DNA of 64,000 nt from Gigaspora rosea (GCA_003550325.1 QKWP01000668.1:182315-246314); one strand, 5' to 3'; numbered from the stretch's first letter, positions 20,232 to 33,900 are shown. A program made the numbers and translations. The notes: generated by a model not told the origin, from the sequence alone.

Positions 20232-20862
20232 ACATACATATTAGAAAACCTAACAAAGTTAAAAGTATTTTTAATATGATAAATTTATAATGGGTTGAAA
20301 TCAGTGTTGGGCTCGCGTATAAGTCCAGTAAAATTGAACTGGAAATGGACTTATTTAGTTTATAAGTTACTTTTGCTCCAGAGCCCAACTCTGTTTGTGA
20401 TAGTGGAAAAATGGGCTAATGATAAATTTAAGATAGATAATAAATTTTGTCCATAAAACATAAATTTGGGGACAAAAATTACAGATTTTACAGATCATTT
20501 TCAGACCCCTTATCAAGAATGGATCCACCCCAAATGATAAAATCAATTAACAATTATTTAAGAGGAGGTACGTTTTTATAGGGGTATCCGAAATTGTTGT
20601 GCAAAACCAGAAGTTAAATTTGACAAACATGCCGTAATGTTATATGAAATTATCTAATTAACCGTATTGTTTCGTCATTAATACTGATCGGTAAGCTTAT
20701 AATAGAATGATTTTAAAGTTAATTAATCGACAAAATAAGTAATTTTAAAATTGATTTACGTTCGTTATATATTTGTATCCAATCTGACCAGTAAATAAAA
20801 CACTGAGAAATTCACAAATTCTGAAATCGACATACGATTTTGTTTCTCTATTATTGCGGCTT
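20232..20862. other. no gene or repeat recognised
   Basis: AT-rich unique-looking DNA with only short frames. Confidence 0.4.
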
Positions 20863-21530
20863 GAAAAATATCAAATCATAAAAAAAAAAGGAAATCGATG
20901 ATTTCTGATTTCTGATTTCCAATTTCTTGAATATTGTTGTTTAGATGTTTAAATTGCATATTCATCATTTTGTAATATATTTGACTGAACATTTTTGTAG
21001 AATGAAGTTGAAATTGAAGATTCATTATTTGTAACATAACTTATGTAAGAATATTATTTGCGTATTCATCATTTTGCAAAGCATTTGAGTAGTCTATTTG
21101 AGTATTATTTCTTTATTGGGCAGATAAAATTTACTACTGCATTATGTGTGAAAAGAAATTTAAGAGTTGTACCAATTCAATCTTAGAAAATTTAATACGT
21201 GATTCTAGCAAATTAAATTGTTTATTACTGAAAGAATCATGAAATTTCAATATGTTTCAGATGTTAAAGTTGCACGAAAAAAGATACTTTGTGCATCCAA
21301 AACATGATCCGGGATATATTTTCTGATAATTAGAAAAGTTTTTTTTTTTAAAAAAAAACTAAATATATATATGTATATTATATAAATATATATATATAAA
21401 TACATAAGTCTTGAAATAAATATTAGTTGCGTCATCAGAAGTAATGTTAAAGAAATCGGAATCAGAAATCCGAATCATCGATTTCTTTTTTTATGATCTG
21501 CAAATTTCACATACTTTTGCAAACCGCAAG
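20863..21530. mobile_element. ~670-bp element with long inverted ends
   Basis: Left arm near 20863-20930 (GCGGCTTG, ATCATAAAAAAA, GAAATCGATGATTTCTG) and right arm near 21440-21525 (its inverse, ending CAAACCGCAAG) form about 85 bp of imperfect inverted repeat. The centre holds an A/T dinucleotide run (21360-21412). Long TIRs suggest a Mutator-like or foldback element; the target duplication was not resolved. Confidence 0.5.
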
Positions 21531-21781
21531 AAATGAAAATTTTCTGCATAAAAAATCAACAAATTACCACAGCATTTTTGAAAGTAGGATCCCATGAATC
21601 CATAGGACCAAGTGGAGTGATGACCAGTCATAATTATAGACTGTATTAATAAAGTTTTTTTTATTGTTCTTGATGTAACCACAATGGGCCGAAGGTAACG
21701 ACATATAAACTAAAAAATGAATGGGAAAAGCTGCAAAATGAATATTAATTAGTCATTTAAATAAGCAATGGTTAAGAGAAG

Positions 21782-22784
21782 CCCTATAAGAAAAGTGGTT
21801 CGGGGTATGGTACGGAAAATCAGTCCGTGTGGCACGTATAGGCACGTTTTACGGAATGGCATGATTAAAAATGACACGGATACTACGGTAATGGGGTGGC
21901 ACGTTATATTACGTCACACGGAATGGCACGTATTCGGTGGCACGCATATGCACGCTGTACGTGATGGCACGTCAAATTATAGACGATAGTAGCTCACCCA
22001 CAAAATATTTTCCGGTCATGTGAGTTTTTTGTGGCACAAACCAATCAAAATTTGAGATCAGGTGTAACGTGAAATCAAAACAATCAAAACAATCGAATAA
22101 AGCGAAAGAATTAAAGTAATAAATCGAGTGGTTAGGGTTTGGGTTAGACGCTTGGTTAGTGTGCTACTGATAACAAAATTTTGCAAGGAATTTTTTTTGT
22201 TAATGCGCAGTAGACGATTTCATAGACAAACTTCGTAGTTATTAGTGATTTTTTATGAAAAATCATAAAAAACGCAATTTTTACGTTACACCTGATCCTA
22301 AAATTCAATTGGTTTGCGCCTAGTTTGCGCCACAAAAAGTCACATGACCGGAAAATTTTTTGTGGGTGAGCTACGTAGGTTTCAAATTATACGGAATGGC
22401 ACGTGTTAAAAATGACACGTGCTGGCTCGTTTCACAGAGTACTACAAGAACGAAGGATCACAAACGCTTGCAAGATTTTACACATTTGCAGTTGCTTTAG
22501 CTTCCAGATATGTACATACTTCAACTATTATCCGGTCCTCTTCTAATAAAATGACTATTGGAAAGTGGACCATAAATTTATATTTACTTACCCGTTCCAC
22601 TCACGTGCCATCGCACGTGTCAATTGGCTTAGTAAACTGCTACAAAAGGCGGATCAACACGGCCCGCCGATTCCCGTGCCTACTCGAACCACGCACGTGC
22701 AGACCCGACCCATAGCACGTTCCACTCGACCACGTGCCTATACACTGTTTTTCCGTGCGATCCCGGACCACTTTTCTTATAGGG
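21782..22784. mobile_element. 1,003-bp CCCTATAAG-family element with 3-bp duplication AAG
   Basis: TIR CCCTATAAGAAAAGTGG at the left, CCACTTTTCTTATAGGG at the right, both perfect. AAG at 21779-21781 and 22785-22787. The interior is rich in GGCACGT words on the left and ACGTGCC on the right, so the element is nearly palindromic. A 400-bp insert at 21982 is nested in it. Frames inside are by-products. Confidence 0.88.
21982..22381. mobile_element. 400-bp Mutator-like MITE nested in the CCCTATAAG element
   Basis: Inverted ends of about 42 bp share TAGCTCACCCACAAAA and TTTTCCGGTCATGTGA. A 10-bp direct repeat TCAAATTATA flanks it (21972-21981, 22382-22391), which fits the 8-11 bp duplications of Mutator-like elements. 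Part of the interior (GATCAGGTGTAACGTGAAA) recurs at 23931. Confidence 0.8.
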
Positions 22785-22787
22785 AAG

Positions 22788-23704
22788 ATGAATTTATTTA
22801 TAACCAACATACTAATTATTTAAAGGATACTTATAATATTTTTTTCTTAAGAAATTAAATTCGGTAATTTCGATCCGAATATAAGGCTTTTATACTTTAA
22901 ATAGTGTTGGAATTAATCTTTTGTTTTAATTCGTACGTACATGATCTCATAATAAATCTATGTACATATGTGTTACAAAAAATTTCAATGCATGTGAACT
23001 CAAACTCTTGCGTAATAAAATTCGAAATATGCCACTATTTTTGAAGACTCAAGGCAGAGATATTGCGATATAGCTAGTTAAGTACATGTATTTAAATTAT
23101 AACAAGCACGCTTTCTTATTTTATATACGTAGATTGTAATTGCTGTAATTACAATAATGGTTTATGAAATATTCGTACATCAATGTTTACCCGGCTAAGC
23201 ATTAATGGGAGATTAAAAACAAATTGTATTCATACCCTGTATGTAAAATGTTTAATGAGGATCGTGATTACTTAACATTAAATAGAAGAGATACAGGCCA
23301 AAAAAGAAATCTGCTTGAAATAAAGATTTTGAATCAGTACATATTAGGATTGGAGCCTATAAGAAAAACTGTAAAGTTTTATTTCTATCTTCATGCGTAA
23401 TATTTTACTTCAATCATTTTTAAATTAATGGCACAAAACAGATTTAGACGTTTATTTTCTTGAACATTTGTATTTCGGTCTTTCTTGACTTTGCAAATGT
23501 TCTAGTTTAGCCATTTTTATATTCACATGTCAAACACTGTAAGTGTTACATTGTTTATCTTTACGTAATTTCAATCTTTAAATCTAAATGCATTATTTCT
23601 TTAAAATTTTATAAGTCATTTTTATAACTACAAAAAACAATACCATGGCTTTAATTTGCGCATTCATTATATTTGTTAAACATTTGCAAATATTTGACTA
23701 TCAT
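22788..23704. other. no gene recognised
   Basis: AT-rich spacer without a supported frame, repeat or RNA. Confidence 0.4.
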
Positions 23705-23707
23705 TCA

Positions 23708-24376
23708 CCCTATGAGAAAAGTGGTCCGAGTGTTGGTACGTGTTGGCACGGAGTTGTCTGGATAGGCACGTGTCATGTGGCACGTAAAGGCATGAAACAC
23801 GAACCAAAACGTGACAGAATGGCACGTATATTACGTTTTACGGTTTTGGCACATGCATTGGGTGGCACGTATAGGCTCGTTAGTTTGTATTAAATGGCAC
23901 GTGCATCTCGTATGGCCAATAAAATCGCAGGATCAGGTGTAACGTGAAAATTCAAACGACTTTTTTTTAAAAAATCGTCTGTATCTCAAAATTCCGTCTA
24001 TGAAAAAGCTCTTTAATTCCTAACAAAAAAAACTCCTTGCAAAATTTTGCTATAGGCATGTTTGTTACCACCCTTTCACAATTATATCATACTCTAACAA
24101 ATCGGATTCACTCTTGCTTATAACTTGTAAGAAATATATGCACGTGAACTTACGTGTGCCTCAACCCGTGCCAAAACCCATGAAATTTGGCTTAGTAAAG
24201 TGCAGCAAAACCCGGTCCATTTACGGTCCAAAATGTCCGGGCAGACGGTCCAATTTGGACCATTTAGCTATGCCAACACGGACTTCACACATGCAAACCC
24301 GGTTCTCTGGCTGTTCCACAAATCACCGTACTTTTCCGTAGAAACACGTGCATATCCGGGCACTTTCCTTATAGGG
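23708..24376. mobile_element. 669-bp CCCTATAAG-family element
   Basis: Starts CCCTATGAGAAAAGTGGTCC and ends GGGCACTTTCCTTATAGGG. Flanks TCA and TTA (one transition apart) fit a mutated 3-bp duplication. A piece of the Mutator-like MITE interior (GATCAGGTGTAACGTGAAA) is embedded at 23931-24060. Confidence 0.8.
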
Positions 24377-24379
24377 TTA

Positions 24380-25171
24380 TCAAGTGTCCAAACTTATGCG
24401 GATCTCTTATTGTTTGAACAATGATGAATCAATGAACTCATGAAATCACGTAAACCTGGCACTTTAGTCATTCTTGTCTGCCTATTTACAGTCAACTTTT
24501 CATAATTACTCTTCTTTAAATGTATTATCATATTAGGTTTTAATAGCAAATTTATAAAATTCTTAATCGCACATTCTTGAAAATTATTAAAGTGTTCATT
24601 TTATAAGGTTGATAGCAAACTTATAAAATTTTTAATCGTAAAATGTACACTTTTTGATGCACTTTCTTGAAATTATTTCTAAGGATTCATTTTATAAGGT
24701 TGAGTTGTATTTATTTAAACTAATTTTATTATTTAAAAGACTTACATAATATTTATTAAGAAATTGCTAATAACAAGTGAAGAATAAAATCAAAGTCAAT
24801 TGAAATGCACGAAATCTCGTTCTAAGTATGGATTTTTGGAAACAACTCCTATACCCGTGAACCAATACCCGTACGTACGGTAGTACAACCTAAAAAAAGA
24901 ATGTAATTTTGTAAAACATAAATTTAGAGTTAGGAGGTTAATGTTATAAGCTATAACCATGAGGTAGCTGCGCAGCGTGTGACGCGGCGCAGGACCAGTA
25001 CGATCAGCCATGTGGTGATGATTAACTCGAGATATACCTACACGAACAAAATGAACTTCAGTACTAGAACAAATAGCTCACTTTTGCTACAAAGTTTTTA
25101 TTTTATTATTTTCGCATATATTACAATAGTGCTATTATGTTTTAAAAGATATTTGATCGTTTAATAATTTT
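24380..25171. other. no gene recognised
   Basis: AT-rich, with a short local duplication near 24545-24690 (TTCTTGAAATTATT and TTTTATAAGGTTGA repeated). A small GC-rich patch at 24970-25000 has no recognised role. Confidence 0.4.
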
Positions 25172-25314
25172 GGTCACTTGTATTAGTGGATTGATCCTTG
25201 ATAGTAATAACGGAAATACTAACTGATACTGATCAGCCACTTATGCAGCTGAACAGTATTAGTCATATATTTTCATTATTACTGTCAAGAATCAATCCAC
25301 TAATGCCAACGACC
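25172..25314. mobile_element. 143-bp near-palindromic MITE
   Basis: About 37-bp inverted ends around TTAGTGGATTGATCCTTGA and its inverse. Its right arm and following sequence match 13725 onward, so it belongs with block A of the composite repeat. Confidence 0.65.
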
Positions 25315-25329
25315 AGAGACATTATTATT

Positions 25330-25520
25330 ATGATTTGATATTCAATTAGTTAAGATTGAATTAGTTTAGCTTTTTTTGAAATTATCACAACTGTAGGTTA
25401 TTGCAAAAAATTTTGTTATAAAACTTACTTGCTATTCTAGTATAAGGTTAAGTTGGTTTGTATTCAAATTATTGTAATAACTATCATGTGTTACTGTAAA
25501 ATTTCTGTTATGCAATTATG
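25330..25520 (+). repeat. composite repeat, block A copy
   Basis: TTAAGATTGAATTAGTTTAG and AAACTTACTTGCTATTCTAG match the 13.7-14.7 kb block. Confidence 0.6.
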
Positions 25521-25639
25521 CGATTCCATCATAGCTGCTTGTTTTGACAGATGGAGAATGGCCCAATTGGCTAATTATAAAGTGACTCATAGTGCTATTA
25601 TGGTTGTTTTTTCACAGAATGACTCTGCCGTTCTGGTTA

Positions 25640-25845
25640 AGGCCACACAAAGTTAATTTTTCATTATTTTTCAAAAAAATTTTTTTAATTCCAATAAGAA
25701 ATTATTCCATTTTTTGCTATGTAATTTTTCTCTGGTGTACCCAATGCCGACCTTAATTTTTTGGAATTACTCACTAGATCTGAAAAAAACTCCAAAATTT
25801 TCTGATTTCATGTTATGCAAGCTGAAAAAAAATCCTGTGTGGCCT
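25640..25845. mobile_element. 206-bp TIR element with TA duplication
   Basis: AGGCCACACA at the left, TGTGTGGCCT at the right, TA at 25638-25639 and 25846-25847. Interior T-rich then A-rich, non-coding. Confidence 0.7.
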
Positions 25846-26169
25846 TATATATAACGTGAGATTATTAATTTACAATAAATAGCCCTATGTGTTGATGAAG
25901 TCACACTAGGGTAATTATCGCAAGGATAACCTGATTTGTGGCTTATATGAAATTGAGGCTTATATGAAAAAGGTAATAGCATATGAATGGAGATTATAGA
26001 TGCATGTGATAGAGATTGTATGTACGTACGCATGCAGAAAAGATTATAAAGATACATGTGGAAGAAAATGAAGAAGCTCAGTGCTTACTTCACTTGTCTT
26101 GTCACTTGTTCTCTTCAATGCTTGATAAGATTCTGGCTCCTATCCCTTCTGCACTCTCACATTCATTGC

Positions 26170-26640
26170 ACCTAGCACACTGCCTATTGTTGTGTGTAAT
26201 GAGTTGAATGCTATACATGAGGACAAAAGCATTTCAGGTTCTAAACCTTAAATTAAAATTTGAAGCCAAAACTGTTTTTGATCTATTTTACTTGAAAGAC
26301 AAAATTATTTGATACTTTTTTGAATAGACAAAATTATAAGGAACTTATCTATATAAATTTTATTTGCTTTTCCTTATAAAAAATTTTAATTTTCTCTAAT
26401 GAAGACGAAATAAGCCTTTTTCAAAAATCAATTTCGGTGGCATCACTATTGAATGCACCGCACTATAACATGGGCTTGAACTTGCTATTTTTGTTAATTT
26501 TGTTATGTGTGCTGAGTTGAATGCGCTGTACCATAGCATGGGCTCGAACTCGCTAAAAAAGAAGAATTTTTTGTATATTACGAGTTGAATGTGCAGTAAC
26601 ATAAGCATGGGTTTGGACTTGCTTGAAAAAAAGAGATGCG
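26170..26640 (+). repeat. imperfect 60-70 bp tandem repeat
   Basis: Units of the form GAGTTGAATGCRCTGTA, then CATAGCATGGGCTCGAACTC, occur about four times with decay. The minus-strand frame over it is not a gene. Confidence 0.55.
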
Positions 26641-26687
26641 CCACACCTTAGCTAGTGCTTGGACCCGTGAACCCCTTATCTGGATAT

Positions 26688-26850
26688 CCGCATGGTTAAC
26701 CATATATCTGGGTGTTATAAATGTCTTATGGATAGTAACTGTTATCCATCAATCTTAACCGGATAACCACGGTATCCGCAGTATCCACGGGTATCTGCAG
26801 TACCTGCGAGTGTCTGCAGTATCTGCGGTATCCATGAGTATTCGTGCCGC
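26688..26850. repeat. subterminal repeat array of the hAT-like segment (left)
   Basis: GGATATCCG, GGTATCCGCAG, GTATCCACGGG and GTATCTGCAG recur about eight times. A matching array (GGTTATCCG, GGTTATCTG) lies at 38095-38235. Such arrays are typical transposase-binding regions in hAT elements. Confidence 0.65.
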
Positions 26851-27450
26851 TGCATTACTTACATCATGAAATTTTTTAACCAGATAATCATCGATATCGA
26901 TTAACAGATATAAATCGTTATACATCTGCAATCAGAATGGTTATCAATCGTATATCATACCAGATAATCTACTACTTTATCTTCTGCTTTAACTCAAACC
27001 CAAACATACTATATTTAAATACGCGTATAAATCCTTACACAAGTAGTTGATTATATCGATCATTAGTTTTATTTTTCTACACTTTTTTTTTTGTTTTAGT
27101 TTTTACATGTTAACTAACTTTCTTTCTTTAAGGCTATAGGATTTAGTCATTGCTTGTGTCATCGTTACATTACTAATGCCATCCTTACGTTACTAATGTC
27201 ATTGTTACTGGTGTCACACTACTAGTGTCGCCATTTTGGTGTCGTTAGTTCTGGGTATCGAGTAGTCCTGAGATTCGTTTGGTATGAGTAATTGCTGATC
27301 TTTTTGGGTATGGGTCGCTTGAGGTTCTTTCAGGTATGGGTAGTATTAGTTATTTGTTGCTTTTTTGTTTTCTTGCAGTGAAGCACATTTAATTAACGCT
27401 TTACCTCTTTTCAGGTAACTAACAGGTTGGTTAGCAGTCTATCAAGATGT

Positions 27451-27511
27451 CACATCTAAATTTTTTACTATATAAATTTATATTAAAAAACATATAAAAT
27501 TACTATATAAC
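27451..27511 (+). repeat. inner inverted repeat left of the LINE
   Basis: About 60 bp around AAATTTATATTAAAAAACAT and AAAATTACTATATAAC, inverted at 37413-37479 (GTTATATAGTAATTTTATAT...). The two copies bracket the LINE closely and differ by only a few bases. Confidence 0.65.
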
Positions 27512-27846
27512 AAAAACAAACTTTTTCTGTTAATCACTTGTACACAAAATTTTCAAACTTAATTATTTAAAAAATCCTTATAACTTTATAATTTATTAAG
27601 TTAACCTGGCTTCTACTTTTAAATAAACTTGTTTTACTCTTAAAAATATATATAATATTAAAATTTCATTGCAAAATTTCTTAAACTTATCAAGCAAAGG
27701 CCCTTTGGCCTAAAATTGTATTTTTTTTGAAATACATTTAAAACAGCCTTTTTAATCTATTTTGCAAACTAAGAGAAAGTTAAAAGGCATACTTTTCTCA
27801 TCACAACAAGCTATATTTCAAGTTTGTAGTCCTAAAACTGACTGAG

Positions 27847-28772
27847 NNNNNNNNNNNNNNNNNNNNNNNNNNNNNNNNNNNNNNNNNNNNNNNNNNNNNN
27901 NNNNNNNNNNNNNNNNNNNNNNNNNNNNNNNNNNNNNNNNNNNNNNNNNNNNNNNNNNNNNNNNNNNNNNNNNNNNNNNNNNNNNNNNNNNNNNNNNNNN
28001 NNNNNNNNNNNNNNNNNNNNNNNNNNNNNNNNNNNNNNNNNNNNNNNNNNNNNNNNNNNNNNNNNNNNNNNNNNNNNNNNNNNNNNNNNNNNNNNNNNNN
28101 NNNNNNNNNNNNNNNNNNNNNNNNNNNNNNNNNNNNNNNNNNNNNNNNNNNNNNNNNNNNNNNNNNNNNNNNNNNNNNNNNNNNNNNNNNNNNNNNNNNN
28201 NNNNNNNNNNNNNNNNNNNNNNNNNNNNNNNNNNNNNNNNNNNNNNNNNNNNNNNNNNNNNNNNNNNNNNNNNNNNNNNNNNNNNNNNNNNNNNNNNNNN
28301 NNNNNNNNNNNNNNNNNNNNNNNNNNNNNNNNNNNNNNNNNNNNNNNNNNNNNNNNNNNNNNNNNNNNNNNNNNNNNNNNNNNNNNNNNNNNNNNNNNNN
28401 NNNNNNNNNNNNNNNNNNNNNNNNNNNNNNNNNNNNNNNNNNNNNNNNNNNNNNNNNNNNNNNNNNNNNNNNNNNNNNNNNNNNNNNNNNNNNNNNNNNN
28501 NNNNNNNNNNNNNNNNNNNNNNNNNNNNNNNNNNNNNNNNNNNNNNNNNNNNNNNNNNNNNNNNNNNNNNNNNNNNNNNNNNNNNNNNNNNNNNNNNNNN
28601 NNNNNNNNNNNNNNNNNNNNNNNNNNNNNNNNNNNNNNNNNNNNNNNNNNNNNNNNNNNNNNNNNNNNNNNNNNNNNNNNNNNNNNNNNNNNNNNNNNNN
28701 NNNNNNNNNNNNNNNNNNNNNNNNNNNNNNNNNNNNNNNNNNNNNNNNNNNNNNNNNNNNNNNNNNNNNNNN
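27847..28772. other. assembly gap of 926 N
   Basis: Unread bases; frames crossing it are artefacts. It hides the beginning of LINE ORF1. Confidence 1.
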
Positions 28773-30972
28773 TACACCTCAACTATGCCAACACACATGT
28801 CCTAAATGTTCTAAATCAATTACCTGTAGAATTTATAACAATAAACACCATCTAACTGAAAGCTATGTTCTTGTTAACAAGGAAGTTTATCATACAAATT
28901 GTGCTACTTTATTGCCAGCACCCTCTTCTTCCTTCTCAACCACTTCTTCTTTAAATATCTCATCTACTATTTCTCATCTTGAAGATTCTAGAAAAAACTT
29001 GACTTCGCTTTTTCAAAATTTACAAAATACTTCACAACTATCCCAAGGAGATCCCCAAACAACAACCCTCAATTCACCAATTCATACTACTTCTTCAGCT
29101 ATATTAACATCCACTTCTTCAACTCAATCTACTGCTCTTCCTACCCAATCTTCAGAAAAGTCACTCTCTAATATTAATACAAATAAAACTTTTCAAACTT
29201 CTCAAACCCAGCCAAATGTCAAACACACTTATTCTAGTAAATTAAAATCTTCATCTAATCCTCTCTTTTCAACTCTTGGTCCACTTACTTCAACTGAAGA
29301 TTCACAAAACTCTTCAATGGATATAGATAATATTTCTAGTAATTTCACTAACACTATTTTCCAGCAACAACAACAGCAACAGCAACAAAAACAACAACAA
29401 TCTCTTAATAAAGAACAGCAAACACCTTCTAATAAAAATTCAACTTCTAGCAATACTACCAATACCAATGTCAAATCTAACCCAACTTTTGATTGGCTTG
29501 CAAACTTTCCAATTACTGAAGAAATGGAATCCAATAACAAGCTTCAAACAAATACATCCTCTTTATTATACAACTTCCTTAAATCACATCTTCATAATTT
29601 CTATCCTGGAGGTATTATTAAAAAAGGAACAAAAAATAGCAAACCTCTTAAAGCAAGTTTTTACTATATCATTAGAACAATGGCAGGAGAAAGCCCTAAT
29701 TTTCTCACTAGCTTTATTTACCAAAAAAACCCAACTATAAATAAAAAAACCAAAATACCATTTGAAATCCGTGAAAAGACCCTTAAACTTCTAATTCACA
29801 AATTCACAACTATTCTTTTAACTAAACTTAACTATGCTGAGATATTTGCATCTGCAGCTACAATTCCTCCTTATAAGCCAGAAAATAGACTTCAATTCTG
29901 CCTGAACTTAGCACGTATACATTTTTATTTATCTGAGAACTATCAAGCAATCAACTATAACAAATTTGCAGAAGATTTAAATCTTCGGCCTAAAACATAC
30001 AATCTTTATAAATATACAGTTTCTACAGATAAAACAGAAAGATACCTTACAATTAAGAATGACAACAAATTTAATATTAACCTTCTTTTTAACATTCCTA
30101 AATCTTTATTTCTTAAAAATTTCTCCATTCCTTCACTCAACAACTCCCTTGATCATTTTAAAGAATGGTTCGAACAATTTTTCCCTATTTACAATCGTCA
30201 ATTTACTAATTCACTAGATAAAGAACAAACCTTCAATACTCTTAAAAAGGAAATAAGGAAAAAATTTATTTCTCAACTTAGAAATCTTCTACCTATTAAA
30301 TTTATCTTTCGTGAACCATATAGTTTTCAAGAAAGGCGTAATGAATGCTTTCGCTCTATCAATTATCATATTCTTACCTGCAAACACACAGACTGCACAT
30401 TTATAAATGAAAATCACCAACATGATACATCTAAACTATTCAAGCACATACTCGATAACTCATTTGAATCCTTTCCAAAAAAGACTTTTAATATAGAAGA
30501 CCTTCATATTGATGAATCAATATTTCATACAAATAGTGAACACAAAGCTACATTTGACAAACCTTTTCCAACGAAACTTCTTGACAAACTTGCAGATGAA
30601 GCTGAAGCACTTTATTGTACAGACAATTTAGCAGAAACAAGAGAAGGTCGTCGAAATGCCTTCTTCTATAAATATTTAATATCATATCAGCAAGTTGCTG
30701 CACAAAACCATAATATTGACAACCTTAACAAAGAATCAGCCATTGATAAAGTTACCAATGAAATTATCGATACAGACTTCCTAGCACAAATAATTACCTA
30801 CTTTGATCTAATTAAAGATAAGCAACCATCCTTTTCACAAATAGTCAAATTTTATAAAACAAATGCATACCCTGAGGCTGAAAAACTTCTGATTACAAAA
30901 TTTAATATCAACTTTCAAATTCCATCCTTAATTGAAGAATCTCTCTTTCTGAGAGAAACCCCTTTTCAGTAA
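28773..30972 (+). CDS. LINE ORF1 (gag-like) protein, 5' end in gap
   Basis: The frame is open from the gap to the TAA at 30970. The N-terminal visible part has CPKCSKSITC...YHTNC, a plausible zinc finger. A long Ser/Thr/Asn/Gln-rich region follows, including a CAA/CAG-encoded polyglutamine run (about 29361-29402). The C-terminal half is a folded-looking domain of about 400 residues with CKHTDCTFINENHQH, a second Cys/His cluster. No stop in over 730 codons. ORF1 of fungal LINEs binds RNA and forms the particle with ORF2. Its intactness contrasts with ORF2, which has five lesions. The first in-frame ATG is not visible, so the true start is in the gap. Confidence 0.7.
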
Positions 30973-33900
30973 TACTGTCTTCTACAAACCCCATAGATGC
31001 AGCCACCACTTCACTAAAAGATACATCCTTAGTAGTTAGTGAAGAAAATGATGTAAGTAGGCAGGTGGTAAAGCCTATTTACCCGGAAGATTTAGATTAT
31101 GACGGTCCTCTAACGCTTAACCAGAGGACTTCTGAATCTTGCGGAGCCGTGCAAGCCGGGCATACGGTGAGCGCTGTAGAAGACATTGCACCAAATATCT
31201 CAGAACCCATATCATCATCTCCCTCTGAGATATTACTTCCTAACCCCAACAATTTAGTGCTAACTTATCCTGATGACAAATTGCTACCAGATAATAATGC
31301 TAGTACTTCAAATACCATTTCATCATGTCACACTGAAATACCACTCTCGCATTATACACATTCTTTATTATCTACACAACAATACGGCTCTATCTACCCT
31401 AAAGAACAAGAGATATATGATGAATATGAATTGTTACCAGACGATTCTGACAATAATTCTAGTTTACCTACTAATAATATAGAAAGAACAAATATCAATT
31501 TTCACCCTAATCTACTCGAGATTTATGAACCATCAACATGCTACAACAAATTTTTATACTACCATAGATTACAATCTTTACCTTCACCACAAACTGTTGG
31601 CTCCTTTTTAACCTATCTACAAGAAGAATATCCTATGTTTTATAAAAAACAATATATCAGAATCTCTTTTAAAGAAAGCAGAATTGATTATGTATTTGAA
31701 GAAGCACATATATATTTATTACATGAACACCTCTTACCTAATCACTTTTTTGTACCTTTTGAAGACTTAAGTTTTTATGATGACGTTCCACTTAAATCAA
31801 ATCACCCTTCTACCAGTTCCGACTTGAGCTCCAGTTATAATAACTATTTTCAATTACCAACTTTTACCGATGACTTCTTTTACCCTACACCTTCTACTAC
31901 TCCACTACCTAGTGATAGCTCACTAATTACAAACACCAACTCTCCATCTACACCAGCTCCTTCAGAGTTCTGTACAGAATCAGAAATAATAGAGGAATCA
32001 GTAATTACTAATAACCATATAGCAAACAATAACAATCCAATAACTACTAACAACTACATATCAAACAACAACCATACTCTACAACTTAATATTGCTACCC
32101 ACAATGTCCAGGGTTACAATACAATTACCAAGCAGCAACTTTAGAAGGAATACTGTTTACAGCATAACTTACACATTACTGGTATTACAGAGACCAAAAT
32201 CTCATCCAACAAATCTAACAAATTTCTTAACACAAATCACTTTACCTATTACTGGTCTAGCCTAGACAACTCTGCAGAGGGCACTGAAATTATGCTACAC
32301 AACTCTATTAAATCTCATGTTTATAAAATACTAAGCCATCCTGGAGGTGCCATTGCTATTAATCTCTATTTTAAACATGACTTTAAATTTAGAATTATCT
32401 CCATATACCTCTCATCCACAAATCAAATCTACAGAAATAATACTCAACAGACTACAATTCAATGGATTCAGCAAGCTTTATCATCCGATATTCATCCCAT
32501 TATCCTAGGAGACTTTAATGCATCATCTACTTTCTCAACATCTAATATAGCCAAAACTCAAATCTTTTCTTTCCTTCACAACAATAATATGTATGACCTT
32601 GCTAATCATACTAATAACTTGGAACACACTTGGACAAGTAGTTGATACTCTAGCAGAATTGACTATATCTGGGCTCATAATTCAATAATTCCTTTTCTAA
32701 CAAAATTTTCAACTCATAATTCAATTACATCTACCAATAGCGATCATTTAATTTTGCTTTCTCAATGGGTTTTTCCTTTTGCTCTATCTAACAAACTTCG
32801 ACACAAAACTAGAAGCAAACGCAGAGTCTTTAACTACAAAGCAATAACCAAGGAAACTTGGGAAGAATTTTCAAATCAAATTAATTACAATCTTAGTACT
32901 TATAATATACCTTCTACATCCCATACTGATAACTCTCTAGAAAAGTTATGGCATCAAATCCAAACTAGTATTATTCAGGCAGCAGATCAAATCATCCCTA
33001 ACAAAAAATTAATAGTCAGCAACTTTTATAACACATTTACACCTAAGGCAACAGAGCTGCATAATGATCTTAAAACAATTGGCAGTATCATATATCAAAC
33101 TAAAAACCTTATGCATAATAACATGCCTATTCCATCTGATCTTAATAACAAAATTCAATATATTAACCAAAAACACAATTTTCAAATTAATCTCCCACCT
33201 TCTAACAAACAATATTTAGCACAATGGATCTTAGATACAAAGCAGATCTGGAAAACTTTATATAATGCTTGCAATCTTGTAAATGCAAAATTTCTAAGAG
33301 AACACATCAATACTGCTATCTCTAACAGATATGATAGACTTTTTACCAACCCTACCAAAATGATCAATAGTATTCTCAACCGCCATAGAGATCCTGTTCA
33401 TTTTGATAATATCAAAACAAACAATGATCTAATTACAGACCCTATACAAATTAAGAGCCATATACAACAACACTTTCAGCAATGGACTTCATACAGGCCT
33501 TACAACCAAGAAATTTTCAATCAGCAATGGTATAATGACACTTACCACTACAATCTGTCAACCCTCAATGGTACTTTACTGCACTTGATCCTATAACATC
33601 AGAAAAAATAACATGTACCATTAATCAACTACCTAACAATAAGGCATGTGGACCATCTGGAATTAGCTATGAAATGCTAAAACATATTGGTCCTAATGCA
33701 CTATTAGCTATTACTACTCTTTTTAACAAATGCTTATCTACTGGACATATTCCCAAACAATGGAAAGATGGTCGCATTTTTCCAATTTCAAAAAAACAAA
33801 CATTTGATGGCAACCTACACAATACTAAACCTATTAGCCTTATTGAACATATTAAAAAAGTTTATACTAAAATTCTTACCAATCGTCTCAATAACATATT

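Noticed and set aside
22419..22858. Arg/Thr/His-rich frames in 20.1-24.4 kb and 59.8-61.8 kb
   Set aside because: They lie in the GC-rich, near-palindromic interiors of CCCTATAAG-family elements and change frame between copies.
27818..28798. Long minus-strand frames
   Set aside because: They consist almost entirely of unread bases in the gap.
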